From Larus michahellis (Eukaryota > Chordata > Aves > Charadriiformes > Laridae), in the NCBI RefSeq assembly GCF_964199755.1, contig NC_133914.1, forward strand, positions 558,001 through 622,000: a stretch of 64,000 bases of DNA. Reading direction: 5' to 3'. Of the stretch, positions 1-12,726 are shown in pieces. The notes beneath the pieces are model-generated. The model did not search any database. It worked only from the letters and a program-made list of their open reading frames with translations, and was not told the DNA's origin. Numbering within the stretch: the stretch's first letter is position 1; the number at the start of each line of letters is the position of its first letter. Position numbers and translations under genes: made by a program.

Positions 1-650
<650 letters not shown>

Positions 651-1916
651 ACCCTCAGCTTCCTCTTGGGTTATTAATTGCTTATAATAACTAATAACTT
701 CCCTTTTTCCCTAATTCAGTGCGGCGGTGAGCCCTGCTTGGTATGTAGCTGGTTCTGATGGGCCTGCTGTGGCTATCCTGGTGTGATCAGCTGTGGATCT
801 GACCTTCTGCAGTCAAGGCTTAACAGGTTTAAAATCAAAATGTGTGTTCATCTGGGTTTATTCCCTCAGGGCAGCAGTGGCTTCTCAATTTCAGGCTTCT
901 TTTTGCAACATCCCTAGACACTTGCCTGAAAATAGAAATTGGAAATCCCGTGAAGTCTGTTTCTAAGCCTTGGAGTAGGAACCACTCCTGTTTAAAAGTA
1001 GTCTTGATGATGTTACATGCTATCTATAAATTTATCTCTTGCGTTATTCACAGAAGTCTTGGGCTCAGCTGTGGATAAATCTTTTAATGCAGTAAAATGT
1101 TAAGAAAGAGTGAGAATGGTTACTATATCTGGAAATCCGGGGAGCTCTAGTCTGAGGAAAATTAATTAGCCTGAAGTTAATCAGGTTTTCCAATTTGTGG
1201 CTGTTAGATTTACAAATGAAGGTTTGTATGAAACTGAGCAACTACTAAGATTAGGTCTGAGAATTAGCCTTTAAATAGGGATTTGATACAGTTCTTGCTT
1301 TAGAAAAAAACAGTTTTAAAAAAAAGACATTCTGCAAGAAAAGAAACGTGGGAGAACCCTGCAGTTGTGTGGCGGGTCATACTTGCCCTGTATGTGTTTC
1401 TAGGATTGAAGCCTTAAATGCAGTCTGTCCTAAGAGAAAACTAGACTTTTTTTCCTAAAGAAAAATCGCATGTAAGGCTACAGATCTTCCTGTTAGATCT
1501 CAGGGTTTGGAGGCAATGCAAATTTCAGCCTGCTATGTGATGTACCAGCGGGCTCACTACTTCACATTATTAACAGTATTTTATTATTTGAGGATGCACA
1601 AAATGCTTGGTTGTGTGCACAACAATGAGGAAAAAATGTAGTTCTTCCTGGAAAAGGCCAAAGTCCACACTTCTGTAAGGACAGTAATCCCTTGGCTTCA
1701 CTGCCTGAACATAACTTGTGTCAATTAATGAGGCAAGCGGTGTAGGGTTGAACTCTGAACTTTCCGTGTCTCCCAGTGACAGTTTTGATAGCAAACAACT
1801 TAAATGACATGCATTTAATACCATGTTTTAAATACCTCAGCCTGTCTACATGTGTTACGAAACCGCCGTCAAGTGAAAAACCAAACTGAGAGGCAATTCT
1901 CCCTTTTCTACTGCAG
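651..1916. other. Probable ZBTB8OS intron 1, no further feature seen
   Basis: This is AT-rich unique sequence between the CpG island and the coding exon at 1917. It ends in a good acceptor (pyrimidine run then TACTGCAG). I see no repeat family or coding stretch in it. Confidence 0.5.
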
Positions 1917-1960
1917 CATCCCTTGGGAAGCCCGGCCAGGAGGCGCTGGCGGAGGTGGCC

Positions 1961-1984
1961 ATGTTTCCCAGCACCAGGAAGTGA
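1961..1984 (+). promoter_or_regulatory. Short upstream ORF in the ZBTB8OS leader
   Basis: A seven-codon ORF (MFPSTRK, then TGA) starts at 1961 in a good context (GGCC before ATG, though T at +4) and closes 26 bases before the archease ATG at 2011. It lies in the same exon, because the acceptor is at 1915-1916. It could dampen archease translation. Its use is inferred, not shown. Confidence 0.4.
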
Positions 1985-2010
1985 GGGAGCATTGCTCAAG
2001 CCCGGCAGCT

Positions 2011-5000
2011 ATGGCAGCCGACGAGAGAGACTACAACCTGACGGAGGAGCAGAAGGCTATCAAAGCCAAATACCCGCCACTCAATAAGAAATACGAATGT
2101 GAGTATTTTTAACGTTATCCTGAGTCAGTGTATGTGTGACAGTGCAATTGTGAGGGGGAGGAAGGGGAAGGAAGGTAGCAGGATATGCCTTTTAAGCACA
2201 TGTGGGGCTTCTTAATACACCAGTATCCTGTGTCTTTAGACTGTGGTATGCATCTGTAGTTGAATTAATACAGATGAGATAGCTACAATTTTATTTATCA
2301 TTAAGTCTTACCTTGAAAACTTTCCCCTTTCTAGCTATTTCTTAGCAAGACAGTACACTTTTCTACCTTTCTTATACAGGAATTGATATTCAGGAGTGTG
2401 TTAGTCTTCTGTGAGGTGTTTTTTCTCCTACATGCACTACTTAAAGATCATTATCTCTCCCTTTCCCCACCCCTGGACTGTCTTCTAAGAACATGTCAAA
2501 CAAGTGGGCGGCAGCCCAAGGGTTAGCTTAAGGTGCTCACAGGAGACCATTCGGTGTCTGACTGTTTTCTATTTCAGCGGTCTCTGTCTGGAGAGACAGT
2601 GTCTATTACTCTGTTAGAATATATATTTTCAGATCTTTATTTGATAGCAGTGCAGAAATACGGTGACATATTACAATAGTCACGCTGTTTCCATAATCGG
2701 AAGAGGTTTTATTCTTCTTTTATATCCACTGGAATTTGTTTGCTTTAGAGACTGTTGTTGAGAATCCATTAATAGCTTGTGAATGATCTAAACAGCATCA
2801 GAACAGTCTTTCAGTTAGAGTGATCATGGTGTTGTATTTATTGTACATCCTAAGTTAGCTCAGTTTCTCCCAACCTGGTATAGTTTTGCATTTCTCTCAT
2901 TCTCATAAATGAATATAAAGGATGTTCATGTAAAACTTCATACATGCTTGGGATGTTAGTCCTACCTTATTAGTGAAGATTGCCTTCTATTTTGTATTAC
3001 ATACTTTTTTTTAAAGTTCTCCTTTTTGCATAATGAGTGGTTTTGGGTGTGGACAGGTATATTCTTTCGCTGAGCTGGAAATATTTGCAGATCTCATCCT
3101 CTGCGTGAATAATTTCCAGTCCTGCAAGACTTCAGCAAAAACTCTTTACTCCTGGTTAAAGTCTCTTTTTATTGCAGTTAACTTGTAGAAGCCTGTTGCG
3201 TTACAACAGCCATACCTTGCACACAGTGCTGTACATGTAGGGCACTGACATATTTGCATTAAATGCTGTTTTTCTGCTTGGCAGAATTAATCCAAGATTC
3301 CATCTGTGCTAACTTTTTCTAATATACTGGAAAATAAATTATCACTGTTTCACATCTGAAAATGAATGCAAAAAGTTATTGTTATAACAACGATATCTGA
3401 TTTCCTTTTTTTAACCCTCATTTTTAAAATATGTTTGGTGATGTCATGCCTTTTCTTTTTCCTTCCCCCTCAGATTTGGATCACACAGCAGATGTGCAGT
3501 AAGTTTGGGCAGCTGGGATTTCTCAATATGACAAATGGATTATTTCTTACACTGCTATAAGTCTGGAATACCTGTCGCAGAATGATTGCAGGTGTATACC
3601 TTGTGGAATCATGAAAGGTCACACACTGGAGTTTTTGATGGTCAATTCTGTTTCTGCTCTTGGCAGAGCATAGAATCACGTCTGGTTTCTTTTCTAATGT
3701 AATATTCCTATGGGGCTTAAGCCTCTGTTATTTGGAAATGTCTTTTGAAATGTCTTCCTTTTAAAACAAATTTCCTCTGAATAGTTCGCTTTTGTAGACA
3801 TCAATTAGCCATATTAGGAAAGAGCTTTCTTGTTGTCTGGTAAAACATTTATTTTCCATATTCTCCCAAGAAGCTTTCACGCAAACCACAACAAGGGAAA
3901 TCTGTTGTAAAATTTGTCCAAATGCATAGGTATAGAAAAGCAAGTATTTTTATTCATTCACTTTCTCTGCATTAATTCTTGTGTTCTGATTTCTCACCTG
4001 AATATTAGTTTGGGATTTTTTAGTATTTTTTTTTTGTTATGGTCTGGTAAATTATCCATGTCTTTTTAGGCTACACGCCTGGGGAGACACTTTGGAGGAA
4101 GCATTTGAGCAGTGCGTCATGGCCATGTTTGGCTACATGACTGATACAGAGACGGTGGAACCTGTGGATACAGTGGAGGTAGAGGCAGAAGGTGAGGCTG
4201 CGTCGACTTTTTGTACTGGAACTGTATGAACCCTGAGGGAGAAGGGTACCAACATTTTCAGTCTTCAGATGTAGTTTTGTTGCAGTTAATTAAAATCTAA
4301 TTAAGCATCACTAATCTGAATCTTCTAATAGTGCAGAAGCTGTACATCTGACGTACTCTTAAAAACGTCTGAGTGTCTTGCTGAGATAATCAACTGATTA
4401 TCTTCTCTGCTTCAACCATGCAGGACATGACATGTTGTCTCTTCTTTTCCACTTCTTGGATGAGTGGCTGTATAAATTCAGCGCTAATGAGTTCTTTATA
4501 CCCAGGGTAAGTGTTCTGTTTTGATCTTTTTTCGTTTGTAGGTCGAGGCTATTCTCTGATAACACCATCTCTGAATGCAATGTTACTTTAGGGAAAAAAA
4601 AAAAAAGGGACACAATAGATCACTTAGCGCAACACATGGAGAATTGAAAATACCAGGGCAGAAAGACTTGAGAAACAAATTGTTAAGCTTTGTTACCGCA
4701 AACTCCAATTATTAGCTGCTGTTACATGGTAGGGGCAGCTCTGCCGCCTTAGTTTTTCGAGTAGCAGTGTATCTCTTTGAGGCTGCTCAGATATTCTGGT
4801 TTTACATTCCATTTAGACAGTGGAATATAACCCTTGTAAATGGGATTTACTGAGAATTTATGCCTGAAGACAGATGTTACTGACATATTTCTCCTCTCGC
4901 TTTCTCTGCAGGAGGTGAAAGTGCTTTACATCGACCGAATGCAATTCAAAATAAGATCCATTGGGTGAGCTTAAACATTCGGTTGAGTAACGAATATCTT

Positions 5001-6027
5001 TACTGAAAATGCACGTATTGTCTTCAGAGTCACCACTCTGAAATACCGTTGATCTGCTGGAGTTCACTGATGCTTTCCAAAAAGTGGATTGTGGGCTCCT
5101 TTTTTTTTCTTCCTGTGAGGCTTTAAATGAAAGTCTCACTGTCCCATAATCATAATTTGGAACAAGTTATAACATTTGATAAATACTACCAAAATTCCAA
5201 CGACCTCTCTTCTTTTTGCCTTTAAAGGTGGGGAGAAGAGTTCTCTTTACCCAAACACCCTCAGGTATGCAGTGGTTCATCTGTACATCTTTTACCTTTC
5301 AGGGGTAGGATGGGGAGGGATGGTGTCTTTTAAATCAGACCTCTGAGTTCTCGAGAGATCCGAGCATAAACACGTCTGAATGGTATCACAGGCACTAAAC
5401 TTAAGATCTCACTTTCTGCCTGATTTTTGTGAACGTGTTTCTGACACTGTTGACCTGAGCATCTGATGCTTCCTCAGCACTAGCAAAACTCAACAGTTGG
5501 CGTCCTTTTTTGTGATGCTGATAACAGGGTAAACCAGTCTGTATTCAGAATGTGTGCATGGCTCTTTGCTTAGTCAGTTTTTCTTGCCTTTTTTTTTTTC
5601 CCTAAGGAATTGCTAGAGTCAAATCCTTATCTCCCTGCCAGCTCTTTAGCTGTGTCATAGCAAAGCAAATGTTGATGTTCTGTAAGAGGAGGAATTTGTA
5701 GTATTCAAGAGGCAATAAAATAAGGGAAGAGTTACTTATTCACTATTTGGCCTGGCCAAGTCCTTGCCATTAGTATGCCAATTTTCTTATTCATTGGAAC
5801 AAATGCAGGTACAGCTTTTGGCGGAGAAAAACCATTAAACTGGATAGCATTTGTAGAAGGTAGTAAATACTGTATTGTTATGAACTGCTACAAGGGATGT
5901 CATTTAGCAAATCCATGCTTTTGTGGTTTTTCTCTCTTAGGGTACAGAGGTCAAAGCCATAACTTACTCGGCAATGCAGATCTGTGAAGATGAAAAGCCA
6001 GAAGTCTTTGTCATCATAGATATTTAA
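2011..6027 (+). CDS. ZBTB8OS: ZBTB8OS, protein archease (tRNA ligase cofactor)
   Basis: Archease activates the RTCB tRNA-ligase complex, which joins tRNA exon halves and the unconventionally spliced XBP1 mRNA. Seven coding exons can be placed with consensus splice sites: 2011-2098, 3474-3498, 4070-4191, 4424-4506, 4912-4964, 5228-5264 and 5941-6027. They total 495 nt, or 164 residues; the human protein has about 167. The product matches human archease throughout. It starts MAADERDYNLTEEQ, then has the LDHTADVQLHAWGDTL core with the Asp that binds metal in the family, then FHFLDEWLYKFSA, and ends EVFVIIDI. The second exon is only 25 nt. The ATG at 2011 is chosen because DYNLTEEQ follows directly as in human. 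The frame stays open upstream to the acceptor, so an N-terminal extension from exon 1 is not excluded. Confidence 0.95.
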
Positions 6028-7235
6028 AGCAAGAGAAGTGTGGTCAAGTGGATACTTGTCATTGGCTGGCAAAAGTCCCTTGAAAACTGCAATCCCCGTG
6101 GAAATAACTAAGGAATTGGCCGATTCAACTCGTAAATTGAAGGAAATAGTTGCAGGAGGTGTCAGCCTGTGTTTTGACTTGAGGATGGTGAGGCAGAGAA
6201 ACACCTGCATGCTAGGAAAAAGAGAACTAGTTGGGTTTTGGGGGTGTTGAGAAGAAAAAAAGAGAGTTTCAGGGGTTGAAAGTCTCTCAGGAATGCTGGC
6301 AGTCAGTTTTTAAGGCTGATACATGTGTTGGGTGCTTTATGAACTAAATAGAGAAACTAGTGGGGCTGCTGTCTAAAATCTTTTTGTAGGGTGGCAGGAG
6401 ATAATGCTCATCTACGTGGTATCATTTGCAGATTTAAGTGCTCTAATTCAGAGGTGACATCTCTCCATCATATCATATAAGAGGTCCAAAATATCTGCAG
6501 TGGGTCTGATTTAATGTCGAAAAAATTCTTACTGTCCAAAGCACACCTAAGAAAGTATACCAATTGAAAGAAACCAAACCACCACATGGTCTAGACTACT
6601 TTTAGGAAAAAAAAAAACCGTCATGCCAGCAGGTGGTGCTGAATCGCTGTAAATAAATTTCCACGTGAAATCCTAAAGCATGTGATCCTGTACACGGAAT
6701 CCTGATAGCACCTATAATCACTCTAAAAAGCAGGCGGCTTTGCTGCTGCCGGAGAAGGGGATGGACCAGACTCTGCGGGTTCACTCCCAACTCTCTCACG
6801 AAAGCCGATTCTCTTCTTTGAAAAAGGAGACGATTTGAATCAGCTTCCATGTCTTCATTTAGAAAGGACAATATGGACAATTTTTTGATGTCAAAGGATT
6901 ATGGATTTGAGTTCACTGAATCAAAGTCAATCAAAAATAATAGAAGTGTGTTTTGTTTTAAATTGCAGGACAGCAAATGCCTGTTACCCGCTATTGCTGT
7001 TTAACTGAGAGGACACAGTGCGTGAGGGGCGGTGGGTGCTGGCATGACCCCCTTTTTTTAGTGTAAATGCTGCAAGCGCCTCACTTCTGGAGGTGGTGCC
7101 TCATTTTTGTTTTGTTGTAAAGTCATCTTAAATAAATCTGGTTTTATTTCCATGTTGTGAAGATTGAGGGATAAAATCCCTTTTATTTTTTGAGAAAGCT
7201 TCAACACTGAAATAAAACTTGCAAGTGATGAAAGA
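6028..7235 (+). other. ZBTB8OS: ZBTB8OS 3' UTR with two poly(A) signals
   Basis: Non-coding sequence after the archease stop. AATAAA occurs at 7131-7136 and again at 7211-7216, the latter followed by a GT-rich stretch near 7240-7255. This gives a 3' UTR of about 1.1-1.2 kb. No repeat family was recognised. Confidence 0.6.
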
Positions 7236-7389
7236 TTTAATGGATTTGTGTGTGAATGATTTTGGCCAGTGGATTTTTAACACCAATGAATTACATTCAT
7301 GCTTTGTTCTCAGCTAAGGTGAGCAGACTTTTTTGTAAGAACGATGATACAAAAAAAGTATGATTTTTCACACGCTGGGCTTTCCTCCC

Positions 7390-7790
7390 TCCTCAGGAGC
7401 AGTCCCAGGGCGACAGGCTGGACACAGCTGTGCTGTGGAGGAAGAGCGAGGCCTGGGCCCGCCCGCTGGCGCTGCTCGACGCGAAGGGCTGCGGGCCTTC
7501 CCTCGGCACGGCGAACGGCCGGGCCCCGCAGCAGGTGAGGGCTGTGGCGGGCGCCGGGGGCGCCGCCGCCACGGCGGCCCCTCAGGCGGGCAGAGCGCGG
7601 CTCCCGCCCCTCAGCGCGGCTTTGACACCTCATTGGCTGGCTGGGTCAGGCGACTGGGAATAGCCAATCAGGCGTCGAGTTGAGGCGGCTTTGTTCTCCA
7701 CAGAGCCTGAGGAGGCGGCTGCGGCCGTTGGGCGCCGGCGCTGAGGGACAGCGGACGGGGCGGGGGGGGCCTGGCCTTTTGCCCAGCCCT
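7390..7790. promoter_or_regulatory. Orphan CpG island with CCAAT boxes
   Basis: A CpG-rich island lies between the 3' ends of ZBTB8OS and the ZBTB8A paralog, where no promoter is expected. It carries an inverted CCAAT box (ATTGGCTGG near 7632) and a direct one (AGCCAATCAGG near 7661), as active promoters do. It may drive an unannotated transcript, or be an enhancer or antisense start. Confidence 0.5.
7397..7534 (+). other. Candidate orphan exon in the CpG island
   Basis: The 138-nt block is preceded by a strong acceptor (CCTCCCTCCTCAG) and followed by a strong donor (CAG|GTGAGG). It is open in one frame for exactly 46 codons, beginning EQSQGDRLDTAVLW and ending GTANGRAPQQ. I do not recognise the peptide. 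No partner exons were identified. It could be an exon of a non-coding RNA or a chance open frame in GC-rich DNA. Confidence 0.25.
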
Positions 7791-7981
7791 CTAAAATGCG
7801 AGAAGATAAATTTATCTAGTTAAAATTTAACTTTGTAGAAGCGCTGAGATGCTATGTGTGTACCATCAGTCACAAGATGTAGTAACACAGTAAAGTCCTC
7901 TGCTTTTAGAAATGGTGACAGGAACTTCCTACAAAAACACTTGGAATTAAGTAAGTGTTAGTCATCTCTTTTTTTTTCAAT

Positions 7982-9639
7982 ATTTATTAAGTACTTATAT
8001 AAAACAGGCTTTAAATTCACCTTGTACCATTTCAACAGCTGTGGGAGTGATAGGTTTCAGCTAGCAGCGTGTTTACTGGGAGTCCAGTTCTCCCAGTGCA
8101 TTACAGGAACACCATGGCCGGCCGTAGTCTCTCACTGAGCTGGGGCCCACTCAGACAATTAACTACCTGAAAGTGGTTAATTCAGAAAACATGCTTAAAC
8201 TGCAAACACTTCTTTTCTTGCTGTTTTGAGCAAGCTGTGTAGGCTTGCCCTGTTCTCACTTTTCCCTGGGTATCTGTTAATGGCAACTATTGGAGACAGG
8301 GAGAACCTTGATGTGAATCAATATGGCTGTTCTCAAATTCTCTACAGGGAATTTTTGCTTGCTTGGCAGTAACCTCAAGCTACAGATCCTGCTAACAGGA
8401 AAGGAAACATAGCATCAAATGAGACATGAGACCAAGCAGTGGCTCTTTTATCAAAAGTACCTACTGGGAATGCCATTCTCTGCTCTCAGTCAGAATGTTT
8501 CTTCTATATGTTCGGAAGGATTTTTATTTTTTTTGTCACTTTAGTACTGAGCATTTTCAGTTTCTTTAGCAAGCGGAGGTTCTCTGACCCAAATGACTGG
8601 GAAAAAAATATGATTACTAAAAAGGCTGAAGAGACTCCAGGATTACAAAGGTTGCTTAAACTCTCAGGGAAATTGTCCTTATAGAACAAATGTTTTTATG
8701 CTGACTGTCAAGCAGCTGTTAAGCATCCTAAATTTATACAAGCAGGGAAGCCTTTCCAAAGTAGCTCCATGATCTAAGTCACAAGTGTCCCACTGAAATT
8801 AGAGAGACTTGTCTTCTTTATTATCTTAGCATAAGATAGACAGGAGTTTAAGCAAATCTTGCACCAGTCCTGAAAAAAAAAAAAATGGAAAAAACCTGAC
8901 AACTGTACTTCCAGTGATTGCACTTTATTTCCTTGGAACCACATTAGTGTATCTTGCTTCAAAATTCACAGTACAAAACCACTGCATATCTGAAAAGGCA
9001 AACTTGTACTATCCAAGTGCTAGAGATGCTAGGGACACTAGAGATGCTCTGTTCATTATTCTACTCTGTATGGCTGTGTGTAGTCTTTAAAACTAATCAT
9101 GCTGTTCTCAAATATAAGAAGCAGTAAGCTCACTCAGAAAACAAAGCTCTCGTACATTCTTCAGCAGGAAGAGTTCTACTTGTTTTTTCCTTTCTTAGGA
9201 AGTTTCTGAAGTGTATATACATGTTAATTACAGTGTCAACAAAAATCAGGTTTAAGTTTCTTAGCTGCTTGCTTTAGTAAGACTTTTTCAAAGCAAATTA
9301 TCAATATTTGTTTTTTAAAAATCTATATTGTTTAGAATCTTTGTAGGACTGTAAATAGCTTCACACCTTCATTATGAACAGGAGCTCTGAGCAAGTCTGC
9401 TGAAATATAAACCAATTCCTCTAAATAGTTTCTAGATAATAAGTACTTTCTGGATGATACTTACAAGTAATTAAACTGTTGCTTGTCTGGAAGTATAGAA
9501 CAACTTGTAGTCCATATTTTGCTTCTCATAATATAATTTTAGCATTATTTCATTTTAATTAAAGTAATAAGCCACCAGTAGTTGGTAGGACACAAGTAAT
9601 TTAATCTTGAATACAACAGTAACAAATACACAAATATAT
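7982..9639 (-). other. 3' UTR and flank of the ZBTB8A paralog
   Basis: AT-rich non-coding DNA downstream (leftwards) of the stop at 9640. On the minus strand AATAAA occurs opposite 8924-8929 and again opposite 7983-7988, giving possible 3' UTRs of about 0.7 or 1.65 kb. No coding or repeat feature was seen. Confidence 0.45.
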
Positions 9640-12313
9640 CTACCTAAGATTTGGTTTCACCTTTTCATCTACCTCATCTGCAATATCATCCTTAACATGT
9701 CGGACAACCAAATTATACGGTTCCTCCTCTATTGTCTCTTCATCTGATTTCTGTTCCTCCTCCAAAGCCCATTTGGAACATTTGTTTCCCGTGGAGGAGA
9801 CAGGAGAATGTTCTGCATCTAAATCATCAGGGATGCTGTCAAAATTAGCTTCTGCTAGACACTTATGGCACAGTCTGTAGCGTCTTGTTCCCTGCTGAAC
9901 AACACATCCTGTGAGGTCAGTTACGTGACGCTTGCATTTTCTGCAGATCAGTTTGCCAGCTTGATGTATCTAAAGAGATTTAAAATTTGAAAATGTCAGC
10001 ATTCATCCAAAAGCAGGTGGGTTTTTTTTTGGTTTTTTTTTTTTTTTTAGAAAAAGAAAATTCACTCAATCATTCTAAAAAAGAAATTAAAATACAATTT
10101 GCCAATTTAAACAATGAATAATTGATGTGCAGCTAGGAAGCTTTTCTGGTATTAGGTCTGGAAATGAGTGAACAGCTGGTGCCAATGATATCTTGTGGTG
10201 TTTTTGTCTAGGCTGAACCCCAGCTGAAATTGCCTACCGTTTGGAAGTGGTTGCGTAAATGCTCCAGTCGGGTGAACCTTTTCCCACACGCTTCGCATGG
10301 GTACGGTCGCTCCCCTGTGTGACACCGAAGATGTCGCTTTAGGTCTGCGCGGCGTTTCACTGTGTGCGTACAGAAGGGGCATTTGAATCGCATCCGAGGT
10401 AGGTCATCTGTTACAGAGAAATACAGGTAAAATGTCAACTAGCAGTAGTCTGTCTTTATGTAGTAGTTTGATTATTTTTCAGCTTAAATAAGCAGCAGTT
10501 CATTTTTCCTCTGGTCTGTCATTAAATAGGAAAAATCCCAAAATATAATTCCCCAAACCTAATATTTCTTATGAATGTGTTAAATAGCATTTGATAGTGT
10601 TTTCTTTCTTACTCAGGGTATTTTTTAGACATACGGATGATTATAAATATATAGCGATAATATACAGTAATCACATCTGCCTCTTCCATCAGCTAACAGT
10701 TCATAGCTTTGACATTTATAATCTTCATGTAATATACCAGGATGCCCAATATCTTGAAATTATGCAATTATAATAAAATATAGGTACATTAGTTTCCAAA
10801 GGAATGCACGTCAGAATACACCTGTCAGCTTTACTGCACGCTCTGAGGCATATGCTGTCAGGGCATTGAGAGCTGAGATGCTCTATGTCCTGTGGCCAAA
10901 CAGTCCTGAAGGTGGGCTGGTTTGGACCTCAAGGGAAGTGCAGCGTCCCACCAATGACAGGACCTTCTCTTGTGAAGGACTTGGGTTGGATTTAGGTTGA
11001 ATGCCTCTATTTCTGCCAGGTATTGGGGACATTACAAGAGAAATTCAGTCCTTCAAGTCCCCAAGTCTGTTACAGCTCTTTTAAACTTCATTAAACTCCA
11101 CTTGGGTCCAAATAATCTGCCATGTATTGTTTTAACTTTACATAATGCCTGGGTCAAGCTCTCTGATTCCGGTTCTCATGCCCTGTTCTGGCTGCAAAGT
11201 CTCTCATTCCATTAGGCACTATAAGTAGATCAAGAAATAACCTGCAACATTAGGCATCGTTTTGATTTTAATGCAGCTATACAGATTCTCTCCAAAAGAT
11301 CATCTAAATTCTTCCAAATAAAGACAAACTTTTCAAAACTATATCTACTTTTTACCTTCATTCCAACTACTCATTACACCTAAAATTGTGGGCATTGAGG
11401 TGTACAGTTCCTCTGCTTTTAACTCCATGAACTCGGGAGTTCTTGAAAGTTCTTGTTCTAGCTGAGCAACAGACCACCTCTTGGGTATCACTTCTGATTC
11501 ACAGTTATATCCATAGTTATCGTGATCAACATCATTCTCGGCATCGAATTCAGCTTCCTCTCTAACCCGAGAGATGTGGCCAGAATCGGAGGTGCTGCCA
11601 CCTCCGCCGGCTCGCTCAGTTTTGTTCGATTTGCACTGCACAAAATCCCGGGTCTGTGACAGTCCGAGGTGCTTTCGGCGCTTTCTTGTTGAGCCCTGTT
11701 TTCTGCCTCTTTTCGAGAGCTGTGTCTCTGCCTGCTGAAGAATCACCTGTGAGGACAGGTAGCTGCTGTAGCTGCTCCAGGAATTTTCATTCACTGGATT
11801 AGTCTTTTCATCCGGGACTGAACAGGAACGCCGGGGGTTGCTCTTTGCTTTCCTTCTTGACCGATAAAGAGATGGGTGGGCAGGTTCACTGTTCGTACTC
11901 TTGGCCGAAAGGCTGAGGTAATGATCCTTTTCCTTTTCATTAATATCCAGCGAGGACTTAATGAACGTCTTACAGACATTAAGAATATCTGTCATCTGCA
12001 GATAGCTTGCAGCTGACATTACTTCGATCACATTTTGTCCGGTCAAAGCCAATATGCCTGAATACACGAAGTCCAGGATAACCATGAATGTCTCTGGAGA
12101 GAAGACCTCAAAAGTAGCTATTGTCGGCTGGCTCGTCTCCTTTGAGCTCTGCGAAAGGAGCATTTTGAAATAGCCACTGCTGGCAAACAGCACATTGCGA
12201 TGTGCTTTAAAGACCTTTCCCTCCACCAGGATATTGCAGTCGCAGAACAAGTCTTGCTTCCGTTGTTCATTGAGCTGCTCCAGGAGGTGAAACTGATGGG
12301 AAGAAATCTCCAT
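9640..12313 (-). CDS. ZBTB8A paralog, BTB and two C2H2 zinc fingers
   Basis: A predicted nuclear transcription factor of 485 residues in three coding exons: 12313-11356, 10407-10238 and 9969-9640, with splice phases identical to ZBTB8A. The N-terminal BTB/POZ domain (about residues 10-130, [17 protein letters not shown]) differs from the ZBTB8A copy in this window at about 16 of 138 positions. The middle is highly diverged and has basic tracts (KRGRKQ, RKRRKH) that may be a nuclear signal. Exon 2 carries finger 1 (CPFC..H..H) and most of finger 2 (CEAC); the last His of finger 2 comes from exon 3, which continues with a Cys-rich segment and ends KPNLR. The start at 12313 is chosen because MEISSHQF is conserved and an acceptor at 12344-12343 puts the upstream in-frame Met (12358) in an intron. 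Xenopus has several tandem zbtb8a genes, so this may be an old copy lost in mammals. Confidence 0.9.
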
Positions 12314-12726
12314 TCCAGTCAGAGATAGCAGGAAGGCTTGCTCTGAAGGAAAAAACAAGTATAATCATGACAATCTAAACCAATGTTGCAGAATCCTATT
12401 TTAAAGGGATGAGGTCTATTTTTAAAAACATGAATAGCGTGTGTGTTATCACAAGCCCAGTATATCTCCCAGCTCCCTGCAGCCCCTGCCCCGTGTAATA
12501 ACATAAGAAACTTAACAACTCTAGAAAGGTGCCTCAGCAGGATTACTGCATATCCTAAAAGAATTAAGATTACATCAACAAAGATGTGAGCAGTTTGCAG
12601 ACTTCGAAGAACAACTTGGCCCTTCCGCCGTGGGGAGGACCACGGCTACGAGAGGGTCTGTACCTTAAACCAGCTCTCCGGGGGCACGGCCCCAGCCCGA
12701 GCACCTCGGGGCCGCACAGCAAGGCG

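Noticed and set aside
12314-12358. Upstream in-frame Met of the ZBTB8A paralog (MFFPSEQAF...)
   Set aside because: A strong acceptor at 12344-12343 places this Met in the intron, and MEISS at 12313 is the conserved start.
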